Assembly (NCBI GenBank): GCA_021811745.1
Contig: JAJZNH010000604.1
Location: 1 to 6,719 of the forward strand
Reading direction: 5' to 3'
Origin: Acidobacteriota bacterium
GTDB lineage: Bacteria; Acidobacteriota; Terriglobia; Terriglobales; Acidobacteriaceae
Length of the DNA: 6,719 nt
Shown here: in pieces, positions 1 to 6,102 of the stretch
Position numbering within the stretch: position 1 is the first letter of the stretch
How the letters are laid out: each line of letters opens with the position of its first letter
Notes under the pieces: generated by a model
The model's database searches: none
Told to the model about the DNA's origin: nothing
Seen by the model: only the letters and a program-made list of their open reading frames with translations
Position numbers and translations under genes: made by a program

Positions 1-32
1 CATCACACCTGCCGGTATTCTGAATCGGGAAA

Positions 33-68
33 AACCATCCGGCGTTTGTTGACGGGGCGAGGATGGTT
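33..68. repeat. 8-bp inverted repeat AACCATCC / GGATGGTT
   Basis: AACCATCC at 33-40 is the exact reverse complement of GGATGGTT at 61-68, with 20 bases between the arms. The repeat brackets a TTGACG hexamer at 49-54, and the right arm falls in the spacer between that hexamer and a possible -10. This would fit an operator for a dimeric regulator or a weak leader hairpin. An 8-bp match can also occur by chance, so the role is inference only. Confidence 0.3.
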
Positions 69-78
69 CTACCATAGA
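49..78 (+). promoter_or_regulatory. possible sigma-70-like promoter for the DUF4254 gene
   Basis: TTGACG at 49-54 matches five of six bases of the -35 consensus. After an 18-base spacer comes CATAGA at 73-78, a poor -10 (A, T and A match). A TACCAT at 70-75 is a better hexamer but sits only 15 bases from the -35. The implied start of transcription, around 85, leaves a short leader before the gene at 126. The -35 is the same hexamer as in the stronger promoter at 800-828. The poor -10 keeps confidence low. Confidence 0.3.
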
Positions 79-125
79 CGCTGCGCGGCAGCCCTCCACT
101 CCGCGCCAGGATGGATTTGTTCAGA

Positions 126-776
126 ATGCTTTCAGCTCCAGCCATCGTCGCAATGCACGACCAGCGGACCCGTGCCTGGCATCAGCAGGCGGAGACTCCA
201 CGCGAGGATGCATCCCCTTCAGATGTCGACAATGCAGCAGACTCAAAGCCAGCCGGATGGCTGCGCATGCTAGCACTCCACCACCGCGCCAATTTTGATT
301 TGTGGCACATTGAAGACGAAGCTCGGGCGCCCGGCGCCACAGACGCGGAACTGGCCGCCGTCAAGCGCCGCATCGACACGGCCAATCAACTGCGCAACGA
401 CCTGACCGAGCAGCTCGACCGGGCACTGATCACCTGGCTCGAAGAGCGCGGCCTGCCCAACCCGGCGGCTCCGCTCAACTCCGAGTCGCCCGGCCTGATC
501 ATCGACCGGCTTTCCATCCTTTCGCTCAAGATCTATCACACGGAAGAAGAAGCCGTGCGCAACGGCGCTCCTCCGGACCACGCCAGCCGGAACCGCGAGC
601 GCCTCGCCATTCTTCAGGAACAGCGGGCCGACCTGGCTGGCTGCCTCGACGCCTTGTGGCGCGAGACTCTGGGGGGAACGCGGCGTTTCAAGCTTTACCG
701 CCAGTTGAAAATGTACAACGATCCATCCCTGAACCCCGCCATCTACCGTAAAAAGGGTGCCGTCGAAGGCCACTGA
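126..776 (+). CDS. DUF4254 family protein
   Basis: This 216-residue, largely helical soluble protein has the hallmark blocks of the DUF4254 family: NFDLWHIEDEAR (residues 56-67), RIDTANQLRND (82-92), SPGLIIDRLSILSLKIYH (121-138) and LYRQLKMYNDPSLNP (190-204). The biochemical function of the family is not established. As I recall it, members often lie beside glycosyltransferase or surface-polysaccharide genes, but no such gene is visible here; one could lie just left of the window. There is no signal peptide or membrane segment, so it should be cytoplasmic. I chose the ATG at 126 because members typically begin close to an 'ML.A..I..LHD'-like stretch (here MLSAPAIVAMHD) and because AGGATGGA at 108-115 leaves a 10-base spacing. 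The in-frame ATG at 111 would add five residues, but its AGG directly abuts the start codon. Family assignment is fairly sure; role unknown. Confidence 0.85.
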   Translation: MLSAPAIVAMHDQRTRAWHQQAETPREDASPSDVDNAADSKPAGWLRMLALHHRANFDLWHIEDEARAPGATDAELAAVKRRIDTANQLRNDLTEQLDRALITWLEERGLPNPAAPLNSESPGLIIDRLSILSLKIYHTEEEAVRNGAPPDHASRNRERLAILQEQRADLAGCLDALWRETLGGTRRFKLYRQLKMYNDPSLNPAIYRKKGAVEGH

Positions 777-799
777 ATCGGTCTCCGAAAGACAGCCCA

Positions 800-828
800 T
801 TGACGGAATGCGGGGTTCTGCGTATAAA
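800..828 (+). promoter_or_regulatory. sigma-70-type promoter of the TPR-yvcK unit
   Basis: TTGACG at 800-805 and TATAAA at 823-828 each match five of six consensus bases and are exactly 17 bases apart, the optimal spacing. The -35 begins 24 bases after the stop of the DUF4254 gene, so it lies in a true intergenic gap. Transcription would start near 835, giving a leader of about 90 bases before the TPR gene at 924. This is the best promoter candidate in the window and argues that TPR-yvcK is transcribed independently of DUF4254. It has not been tested, and sigma preferences in this lineage are only assumed. Confidence 0.6.
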
Positions 829-923
829 AGATGGCCTAAGGAGCTTTCTCCCTTGTGGACGATCCCGGCCGAACAGAAGCCGGGTGATTTATCGTACGGG
901 TTGGGAGGGCTCCGGATAAACTC

Positions 924-1490
924 ATGACGCAAGACGCCCGCTCCACGGCACACAGCCGCAAAAAGAACTCTCCCTCGTCGGCCCCCAAATCCGGTGGCTC
1001 CGCTGTTGCGAATACGGGTCCGGCTTTTCAGCACTATCAGGCCGCCGTCCAACTGTTGCAGCAAGGCAAATACGAAAAGGCGCTCACGGCTTTTCAAAAG
1101 GTGCTTCCTGGAGCGCCCGCCGCGCTTCTCGACCGCTGCCAGATCTACATCACCACCTGCCAGCGGCAACTGGAAAAACCGGCCTTGACCTTCCTCACTC
1201 CGGAGGAACACTACGACTATGCGGTTTCGCAGTTGAACACCGGCTACTACGAGGACGCCCGCGAGCAGTTCAGGCAGATCCTGGCAAACTATCCCGACAC
1301 GGACTATGCGTTTTACGGGCTCGCCCTGCTGGACGCGATTACAGGCCGTGTTCAGGATTGCCTCGCGAATCTTGCGCGCGCCATCGAGCTGAATCCCAAG
1401 AACCGCCTCCAGGCCCGGGCGGATAACGACTTTCAGAGCATGGTCGATGATCCCCGTTTCACGGAATTGCTGTATCCTGAGATTCCGTGA
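924..1490 (+). CDS. small tetratricopeptide-repeat (TPR) protein
   Basis: This 188-residue protein has a polar, basic, Ser/Lys-rich N-terminus (residues 1-33, probably disordered) followed by TPR-type helical repeats. One repeat spans about 34-67 (AVQLLQQGKYEKALTAFQKV), one about 93-126 (YAVSQLNTGYYEDAREQFRQ) and one about 127-160 (FYGLALLDAITGRVQDCLAN, then ARAIELNPKN). The C-terminal DFQSMVDDPRFTELL resembles the tail that often closes TPR arrays. TPRs are protein-binding scaffolds, and nothing here identifies the partner. There is no signal peptide or transmembrane segment, so it is probably cytoplasmic. GGGAGG at 903-908 is a plausible ribosome binding site, although the 15-base spacing is long. 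Its stop overlaps the GTG start of yvcK (GTGA at 1487-1490), so the two are probably co-translated. A functional link to YvcK is inference from this arrangement only. Confidence 0.85.
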   Translation: MTQDARSTAHSRKKNSPSSAPKSGGSAVANTGPAFQHYQAAVQLLQQGKYEKALTAFQKVLPGAPAALLDRCQIYITTCQRQLEKPALTFLTPEEHYDYAVSQLNTGYYEDAREQFRQILANYPDTDYAFYGLALLDAITGRVQDCLANLARAIELNPKNRLQARADNDFQSMVDDPRFTELLYPEIP

Positions 1491-2575
1491 GGCATCCACA
1501 AAATACTGCGCCTCCAGCGAACGATGGGTCCATACCGCAACCGGCCAACGGCACGGAACCTACGGGTGCGATCCGGCCTTTGCGCGTGCTGGCCATCGGG
1601 GGCGGCACCGGGCTCTCGACATTGCTCCGTGGGCTGCGCCGTCATGTGGCCGCTCCGGGACAAACCCCACCCCTGCCGGGGACCATCTCCGACCTCGCCG
1701 CGGTCGTCACCGTAACCGACGACGGCGGATCCTCTGGACGCCTGCGCAAGGACTTCAACATGCTGCCCCCCGGCGACCTGCGCAACTGCATGGTGGCGCT
1801 CAGCGAAGAAGAGGACCTTCTGGCCCAGCTCTTCAGCCACCGCTTCCGCGCCGGCCAGTCCCTGCAAGGTCACAACTTCGGCAATCTCTTCGTCGCGGCG
1901 CTCACTGAGATTACCGGCGACTTTGCCCTGGCAATCGAGCTTTCCTCCAAAATTCTCGCCACCCGCGGACGCATCTATCCTGTCACCACGGCCAACGCCA
2001 CCCTGGTAGCCCGGATGGATGACGGCTCCCTGGTCCGCGGCGAAACCAACATTACCGCCAGCCGGCGCCGCATCGTCGAATTGATGCTTGATCCTCCCGA
2101 CCCGGCGCCGCTGCCGGAGACGCTGGAAGCTATCGAACATGCCAATCTCATCACGGTGGGGCCGGGCTCGCTGTACACCTCGCTCATCACCAACCTTCTG
2201 GTACAGGACATTTCCACCGCGCTGGCCAACGCCCGCGGCCTGCGCGTCTTCGTCTGCAACCTGATGACTCAGGCCAACGAAAGCCTGGGCCTCACCGCCT
2301 CCGAGCACATCGAGCGCATCTACGAGCACACTCGCGAACCGATCTTCGATTGCGCCCTGGTCAATACCGCGCCCTTTTCGCAAGAGACGCTGGACCGCTA
2401 CGCGGCCGAAGGCGCATCGCCCATTGTTGCGGACATTGACCGCATCCAGGCGCTTGGCGTCCGCGTCATCGCCGGCGACTTTGCCAGCGAGGGAAACGTC
2501 GTCCGCCACGCCGCCGGCCGCGTCACAGGCGCACTGCTGGCGATGGGGCTGTCGGCCGCTCGCAGGCAGGACTGA
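1487..2575 (+). CDS. yvcK: YvcK/CofD-like protein (gluconeogenesis factor family)
   Basis: This 362-residue member of the YvcK branch of the CofD-like fold has the expected motifs: Rossmann-type glycine loop GGGTG (38-42), TVTDDGGSSGRLR (75-87), GDLRN (96-100), GHNFGN (128-133), the GPGSLYTS loop (225-232) and CNLMTQ (257-262). In Bacillus subtilis, YvcK is needed for growth on gluconeogenic carbon sources and for normal cell shape, and family members bind UDP-sugars such as UDP-GlcNAc. They are not F420-pathway transferases despite the fold. The first ~31 residues are Pro/Asn-rich and look like a lineage-specific tail; the Bacillus protein is about 45 residues shorter. The start is GTG at 1487, overlapping the upstream TGA. 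The core fold begins at LRVLAIGGGTG, so a much later start is unlikely. The rapZ (yvcJ) and whiA (yvcL) partners of the Firmicutes cluster are absent here; a TPR gene takes the upstream place. Family assignment is firm; the physiological role here is by analogy. Confidence 0.93.
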   Translation: MRHPQNTAPPANDGSIPQPANGTEPTGAIRPLRVLAIGGGTGLSTLLRGLRRHVAAPGQTPPLPGTISDLAAVVTVTDDGGSSGRLRKDFNMLPPGDLRNCMVALSEEEDLLAQLFSHRFRAGQSLQGHNFGNLFVAALTEITGDFALAIELSSKILATRGRIYPVTTANATLVARMDDGSLVRGETNITASRRRIVELMLDPPDPAPLPETLEAIEHANLITVGPGSLYTSLITNLLVQDISTALANARGLRVFVCNLMTQANESLGLTASEHIERIYEHTREPIFDCALVNTAPFSQETLDRYAAEGASPIVADIDRIQALGVRVIAGDFASEGNVVRHAAGRVTGALLAMGLSAARRQD

Positions 2576-2675
2576 AGCGCAACGGTCATCCCAAAAATTC
2601 CGCTTCCCTCCCGCATCGGAAATGGGTAGAGTAGGGAACACGCCAATCATCGCTGGCAGAACGAGGAGGAATCCA

Positions 2676-3164
2676 ATGCGCGTCCGTCGCAATGTGCTCG
2701 CAGTGAGTGTGTCTGTTCTGGTTCTTGGCCTGCTCGCCTGGGCGCAGACCCGCAAACCCGGGCTCTGGGAAGTAACCTCAACGATGACGTGGCAGCAGTC
2801 TCCGTTCCCGGCGGGCATGGCGCAAATGGGAGGCGGTCCCCATACCATGCAGGTCTGCGTCACGCAGGCAGAGATCGACAAATATGGCACCGTGCCGCCG
2901 CAGGCGCACGGCAACTGCAAGATGACGAACGTCGTGAAGAAAGCGAATGGCATGACCGCGGAGATGGTCTGCTCAGGACCGATGGAAGGCAAAGGCACTG
3001 TGGAAGCATCATGGACCGATGGCGCGCACTCAGCGGCCAAGGTGCACTTTACAGGCGCCATGCAGATGGGCCCCGCATCGAAGCCGTTCGAGTGGACCGT
3101 CGAAAGCACCTCCGTCTACAAAGGACCGGATTGCGGCAGCGTCAAACCCATCGAGGAGAAGTAG
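2676..3164 (+). CDS. exported DUF3617 family protein
   Basis: The predicted product is 162 residues long. It starts with a classical Sec signal peptide: a basic n-region (MRVRR), a hydrophobic core over about 6-20, and AWA|Q as the likely cleavage site after residue 23. The mature part opens with RKPGLWEVTSTMT, the signature start of DUF3617 proteins, and continues with QVCVTQ (59-64), NCKMTNV (80-86) and a pattern of short beta strands. Cysteines at 61, 81, 99 and 153 would allow two disulfides in the periplasm. The family has no established function. The ATG at 2676 is well supported: GAGGAGGA at 2663-2670 gives a strong ribosome binding site with 5-base spacing, and the signal peptide begins exactly there, although the reading frame stays open further upstream. 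It lies 100 bases after yvcK and could be read through from it or have its own weak promoter; I see no clear -35/-10 pair in that gap. Confidence 0.88.
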   Translation: MRVRRNVLAVSVSVLVLGLLAWAQTRKPGLWEVTSTMTWQQSPFPAGMAQMGGGPHTMQVCVTQAEIDKYGTVPPQAHGNCKMTNVVKKANGMTAEMVCSGPMEGKGTVEASWTDGAHSAAKVHFTGAMQMGPASKPFEWTVESTSVYKGPDCGSVKPIEEK

Positions 3165-3243
3165 CGCTACACGCGGAAGTAGCAGATCAAAAGACCTTCA
3201 TCCACGCTGCTCCCTGCCGCCATGTGAGCACAGACCACGGCAG

Positions 3244-3273
3244 CAAGCGCTGGATGGCCGTCGCGCTTGTTTG
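3244..3273 (+). terminator. putative terminator hairpin in the convergent gap
   Basis: CAAGCGC (3244-3250) and GCGCTTG (3263-3269) form a perfect 7-bp stem around a 12-base loop, followed by TTTGT at 3270-3274. It sits about 80 bases after the DUF3617 stop and directly against the stop codon of the opposing rlmN gene, a sensible place to end the plus-strand transcript. The T-tract is short and interrupted, so termination may be weak. On the minus strand the hairpin has no T-run. An additional CTGCCG/CGGCAG pair lies just upstream in the same gap. Confidence 0.4.
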
Positions 3274-4407
3274 TCAGGCTTCCACCGTGCGCTTGAGTTG
3301 CCCGCAGGCCGCGTAAATGTCGCGCCCGCGCGGTTTGCGCACATAGGCCGGAATCCCCCGCGCCGCCAGCGCCGCGCGAAACTGCTCCGCCGTCTCCGGT
3401 TTTGGAGTTGTGTAAGGCAACTCCGGGCCTGGATTCCACGCAATCAGGTTCACCTTGGCGGGCAGCCCCGTGCGCTGCACCAGCTGGGCCACCTCGGCGG
3501 CGTGTTCGGGCCGGTCAGTGACGCCACCCAGCAGCACGTACTCGAAGGTGATGCGCTCGCGCGGCCGCAGCTTTACCTGCCGCACCGCATCCACCACCGC
3601 CGCGATCGGCCACTTGCGGTTGATCGGCATCACCTCGCCGCGCACTTCGTCGCTGGGTGCATTCAGGCTGATGGCCAGTTTGGGCCTCAACTCTGGCGGT
3701 TCCTGGGCAAAGCGCTCAATGCCCGGCACGATTCCCGAGGTGGACACCGTCATCCGCAACGGGCTGAGCCCAACCTCCTCCACCAGCAGCCGCACCGCCG
3801 CCATGAAATTGTCGTAGTTCAGGAACGGCTCGCCCATCCCCATAAAGACCAGGTTCACGCGGTCACGACCCACCTCCACGCCATGGCGATCCAGGACCGC
3901 GACCACCTGCCCGGCGATCTCGCCCGCGCTGAGGTTGCGCTGGAAGCCGAGCCGGGCCGTGAGGCAGAACTGGCAGTTGACGGCGCAGCCCACCTGGCTG
4001 GAGACGCAGATCGTGGCCCGGCTCCACGGCTTCGCCTCTTCTTCGCTTCCGTCACCCGTCTCTCCGCCGTCCCCTTCCGGCATCCACACCGTCTCGAAGG
4101 TCCGCGCATCCGTTCCGCTGCCCCGCACCAGGTAGCGTTCCGTACCATCCACTGAGCGGAAGACCTGCTCGATCGCGGGCCGGCCCACCTCCCAACCCTC
4201 GATCCGCAGCCGGCCGCGCAACGCCAGAGGCAGGGTTGTAATCTGGTCAAGCTCCGCAACCCATTGACGATACAACGCTTCTGTCAGTTGCCGGCCGCGC
4301 CACAGTGGTTCGCCGAGGTCCGCCATGCGGGAGGCCAGCGCTACCGCATCCAACCCAAAGAGTGGCTTCCGGCCCACTGGAGTGGCGCCTACGGCATCCA
4401 ATTTCAT
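3274..4407 (-). CDS. rlmN: dual-specificity 23S rRNA/tRNA adenine-C2 methyltransferase RlmN
   Basis: This radical-SAM enzyme methylates C2 of adenosine 2503 in 23S rRNA and, in E. coli, A37 of some tRNAs, affecting ribosome fidelity and antibiotic binding. With the start used here (377 residues), the iron-sulfur motif CX3CX2C is C141, C145 and C148 within CAVNCQFC. The upstream cysteine of ICVSSQVGC is C134, and the methyl-carrying cysteine is C368 in DIYAACGQL; all five expected cysteines are present. GMGEP lies at 190-194, and the N-terminal RNA-binding part contains GEPLWRGRQLTEALY. Between ETVWMPE and RATICVSSQ there is an insert of roughly 15 residues rich in Gly, Asp and Glu, longer than in E. 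coli RlmN. An alternative in-frame ATG at 4461 would give 395 residues (E. coli 384). Neither start has a good ribosome binding site; I prefer 4407 because the 18 extra residues do not look like family sequence. It is divergent from the M16 gene and convergent with the DUF3617 gene. Confidence 0.95.
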   Translation of the reverse strand: MKLDAVGATPVGRKPLFGLDAVALASRMADLGEPLWRGRQLTEALYRQWVAELDQITTLPLALRGRLRIEGWEVGRPAIEQVFRSVDGTERYLVRGSGTDARTFETVWMPEGDGGETGDGSEEEAKPWSRATICVSSQVGCAVNCQFCLTARLGFQRNLSAGEIAGQVVAVLDRHGVEVGRDRVNLVFMGMGEPFLNYDNFMAAVRLLVEEVGLSPLRMTVSTSGIVPGIERFAQEPPELRPKLAISLNAPSDEVRGEVMPINRKWPIAAVVDAVRQVKLRPRERITFEYVLLGGVTDRPEHAAEVAQLVQRTGLPAKVNLIAWNPGPELPYTTPKPETAEQFRAALAARGIPAYVRKPRGRDIYAACGQLKRTVEA

Positions 4408-4507
4408 CAGATGGTTTAGATTTCCGGTCACGGCTGGGCTCAGAATAGAGCATTTCCCCATTTCTCGCAGCTTTTCGTCAGATAAGCCAGAATCCCTTTC
4501 CGTACCT

Positions 4508-4537
4508 TTGTGGCGTGTAAAGTGGCATTGCCATAAA
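4508..4537 (+). promoter_or_regulatory. possible promoter for the M16 peptidase gene
   Basis: CATAAA at 4532-4537 (four of six -10 matches) is preceded by a TGN extended -10 (TG at 4529-4530). A weak TTGTGG -35 lies at 4508-4513, 18 bases away. If used, transcription would begin only about 8-10 bases before the ATG at 4553, giving a nearly leaderless message, which would fit the absence of a clear Shine-Dalgarno sequence. An overlapping TAAAAT at 4534-4539 is an alternative hexamer but has no -35 at the right distance. The divergent rlmN promoter must lie in the same gap; I could not identify it. Confidence 0.25.
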
Positions 4538-4552
4538 ATTGAGAGTGAGCGT

Positions 4553-5833
4553 ATGACGTTGAACACCGAACGCAACCTTCGGCGCACGGTACTGCCAAAC
4601 GGTCTGATCGTACTGACCGAGCGTATGGAGCATTTGCGTTCAGTGGCCATGGGCGTCTGGATCAAATCCGGCTCCCGGTGCGAGCCGGCCGAAACCAACG
4701 GCATCTCGCACTTTGTCGAGCACATGCTCTTCAAGGGCACCCGTTCCCGTTCCGCGCAACTCATCGCCCGCGAGATGGATTCGATCGGCGGCAACCTTGA
4801 CGCCTTCACCGGCAAAGAGACCATCTGCTTCAATGTGAAATCGCTCTCCGACCACGTGCCGATTGCGCTCGACATCCTCACGGACCTGGTGTTGAATCCC
4901 GTCTTCGCCACCCCCGACATTGAACGCGAGCGCGGCGTAATCCTCGAAGAGATCAAGATCGACGAGGACAACCCCGACGTGCTCGTCCATGAGCTCTTCA
5001 CGCAAAGTTTCTGGAAGGGCCATCCCCTCGGCAAGCCCATCCTCGGTACCACGGAAACCGTGGCGCGGCTCGACCAGGGACAGCTCTTCGCTTATCATGG
5101 CGACCGTTTTCACGGCGGCAACATTGTCTTCTCAGCGGCCGGCAACCTGGATCATGATCTTTTCGCAGAGGCGGTGGCGAAAAAGTTCTCGAATCTGGCA
5201 GGTGGCGCAACCCTGCACGAACTGGCGGCACCGCTTCCCAGCGCCCGTATTGTTCTGCGGAATAAGAAGGCCCTCGAACAGGTGCAAATCTGCCTGGGTG
5301 TGCCCGCTCCGCCGATCACGGACCAGAACCGTTATGCCACGCTCATTCTCAACACGGTACTGGGCGGCGGCATGAGCTCGCGGCTCTTTCAGACGATTCG
5401 CGAAGAACGGGGCATGGTGTATTCCATTTTCTCCGACTTGAGCCCCTACCGCGACACCGGAACGCTCTGCGTCTACGCCGGAACATCAGCCGGCAAGGTC
5501 CTTGAAGTGGTTGACCTCATTCTGGCCGAGTTCCGCAAACTCAAAGACACGCTGCTTCCGCCGGATGAATTGAAACGCGCCAAGGATCAGCTCAAAGGCA
5601 ACATTCTTCTCGGACTGGAAAGCTCGAACTCGCGCATGGCCAATCTGGCGCGGCAGGAGATGTATTTTCACCAGTTCTTTAGCGTCGATGAAGTGATTGC
5701 CCGCATCGATCTGGTGGACGCCTCACAGGTGCAAGCCATGGCGCAACGGCTCTTCGATCCGGCGCGCATCGCAGTGACCCTGCTCGGTCGGCTTGATGGC
5801 GTCAAGCTCAGCCGGGCGCGGCTGGTGTGCTGA
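4553..5833 (+). CDS. M16B family zinc metallopeptidase (processing-peptidase-like)
   Basis: This 426-residue insulinase/pitrilysin-family protein is of the short M16B type and resembles the mitochondrial processing peptidase beta subunit. The inverted zinc motif HXXEH is HFVEH at 53-57 (zinc ligands H53 and H57, catalytic E56). The third ligand is a glutamate of LEEIK about 76 residues later (E132 or E133). PNGL at 15-18, SIGGNLDAFTGKE near 78-89 and EDNPDVLVHEL near 138-148 are typical of the N-terminal catalytic half. SSRLFQTIREERGMVYS (275-291) is the conserved block of the C-terminal half, including the Arg/Tyr pair thought to bind substrate. It has no signal peptide and should act in the cytoplasm, probably as a homodimer, on peptides; the substrate is unknown. 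The length is normal and both halves look intact. ATG 4553 is the only start just before PNGL; GAGAG at 4541-4545 gives at best a weak ribosome binding site. Confidence 0.93.
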   Translation: MTLNTERNLRRTVLPNGLIVLTERMEHLRSVAMGVWIKSGSRCEPAETNGISHFVEHMLFKGTRSRSAQLIAREMDSIGGNLDAFTGKETICFNVKSLSDHVPIALDILTDLVLNPVFATPDIERERGVILEEIKIDEDNPDVLVHELFTQSFWKGHPLGKPILGTTETVARLDQGQLFAYHGDRFHGGNIVFSAAGNLDHDLFAEAVAKKFSNLAGGATLHELAAPLPSARIVLRNKKALEQVQICLGVPAPPITDQNRYATLILNTVLGGGMSSRLFQTIREERGMVYSIFSDLSPYRDTGTLCVYAGTSAGKVLEVVDLILAEFRKLKDTLLPPDELKRAKDQLKGNILLGLESSNSRMANLARQEMYFHQFFSVDEVIARIDLVDASQVQAMAQRLFDPARIAVTLLGRLDGVKLSRARLVC

Positions 5834-5847
5834 AAGCGCAGTGATCG

Positions 5848-6003
5848 GTTGTCAGCGGTCAGGGGTCAGCGCTGGTGCCGGCATATGGGGTGTGTTGGCG
5901 GGCAGGAAATCACATGCATGATACGGAAATCTGACACTTTGCTTCTGCTCCGCAGTGTCAATCACGCCCTACACCGGAAAACTGACAACTGACCCCTGAC
6001 AAC
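5848..6003. repeat. paired inverted heptamer-repeat element with internal hairpin
   Basis: The left end has three head-to-tail 7-base units: GTTGTCA (5848-5854), GCGGTCA (5855-5861) and GGGGTCA (5862-5868). The right end has three units in the opposite orientation: TGACAAC (5983-5989), TGACCCC (5990-5996) and TGACAAC (5997-6003). The longest perfect inverted match is 12 bp, 5858-5869 against 5989-6000. Between the ends lies a further perfect 7-bp inverted repeat, TGACACT (5932-5938) and AGTGTCA (5954-5960), which also ends in TGACA-like sequence. The whole folds on paper into a cruciform or long imperfect hairpin. No protein is encoded inside. It fills most of the 269-base gap between the M16 and pilin genes; the remainder, 6004-6102, holds the pilin leader and no clear promoter. 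It resembles a dispersed intergenic repeat or non-autonomous element. Confidence 0.6.
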
Positions 6004-6060
6004 TGGTACCGAGCACTTAACTTCCCTTCCGCGTCTGTACGTTGTAGCATTTTCACGAAT

Positions 6061-6079
6061 GGACCGGAGTCCCCGGTCC
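6061..6079 (+). promoter_or_regulatory. 7-bp hairpin in the pilin gene leader
   Basis: GGACCGG (6061-6067) and CCGGTCC (6073-6079) form a perfect, mostly GC stem with a 5-base loop (AGTCC). It lies just upstream of GAGG at 6087-6090, the probable ribosome binding site for the pilin gene at 6103. It could stabilise the 5' end of a highly expressed message or be bound by a regulator. There is no T-run after it, so it is not an intrinsic terminator. The role is inference. Confidence 0.35.
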
Positions 6080-6102
6080 CCTCCACGAGGCATTCAAAAT
6101 CC

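Noticed and set aside
1..52. Possible C-terminal end of an upstream plus-strand gene (frame ending in TGA at 50-52)
   Set aside because: Only 16 codons are visible with no recognisable motif; it cannot be distinguished from chance.
270..1499. 409-codon open frame on the minus strand
   Set aside because: Antisense to the DUF4254 and TPR genes and across the promoter gap; no family features. Treated as a shadow frame.
1487..2575. F420 biosynthesis CofD (2-phospho-L-lactate transferase)
   Set aside because: The motifs TVTDDGGSSGRLR and GPGSLYTS and the overall pattern match the YvcK branch, and no other F420 genes are present.
1433..3109. 558-codon open frame on the minus strand
   Set aside because: It lies antisense to yvcK and the DUF3617 gene, has no recognisable motif and a low-complexity, Arg/Gly/Ala/Val-rich product; long antisense frames are expected in GC-rich coding DNA.
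4325..4552. Upstream extension of the M16 frame to an ATG at 4325
   Set aside because: It would overlap the start of rlmN on the other strand and adds 76 residues without family similarity; ATG 4553 just before the conserved PNGL gives normal length.
4408..5052. Upstream extension of the rlmN frame to an ATG at 5052
   Set aside because: The extra residues are antisense to the M16 catalytic region and are not RlmN-like; normal family length is reached from 4407 or 4461.
5848..6003. CRISPR array
   Set aside because: The repeats are 7 bases, immediately adjacent and in opposed orientations, with no regular spacers and no cas genes nearby.
6004..6030. Sigma-54-like GG...GC promoter upstream of the pilin
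   Set aside because: GG and GC elements in TGGTACCGAGCAC are about 8 bases apart, too close for the -24/-12 geometry; the flanking consensus is also missing.
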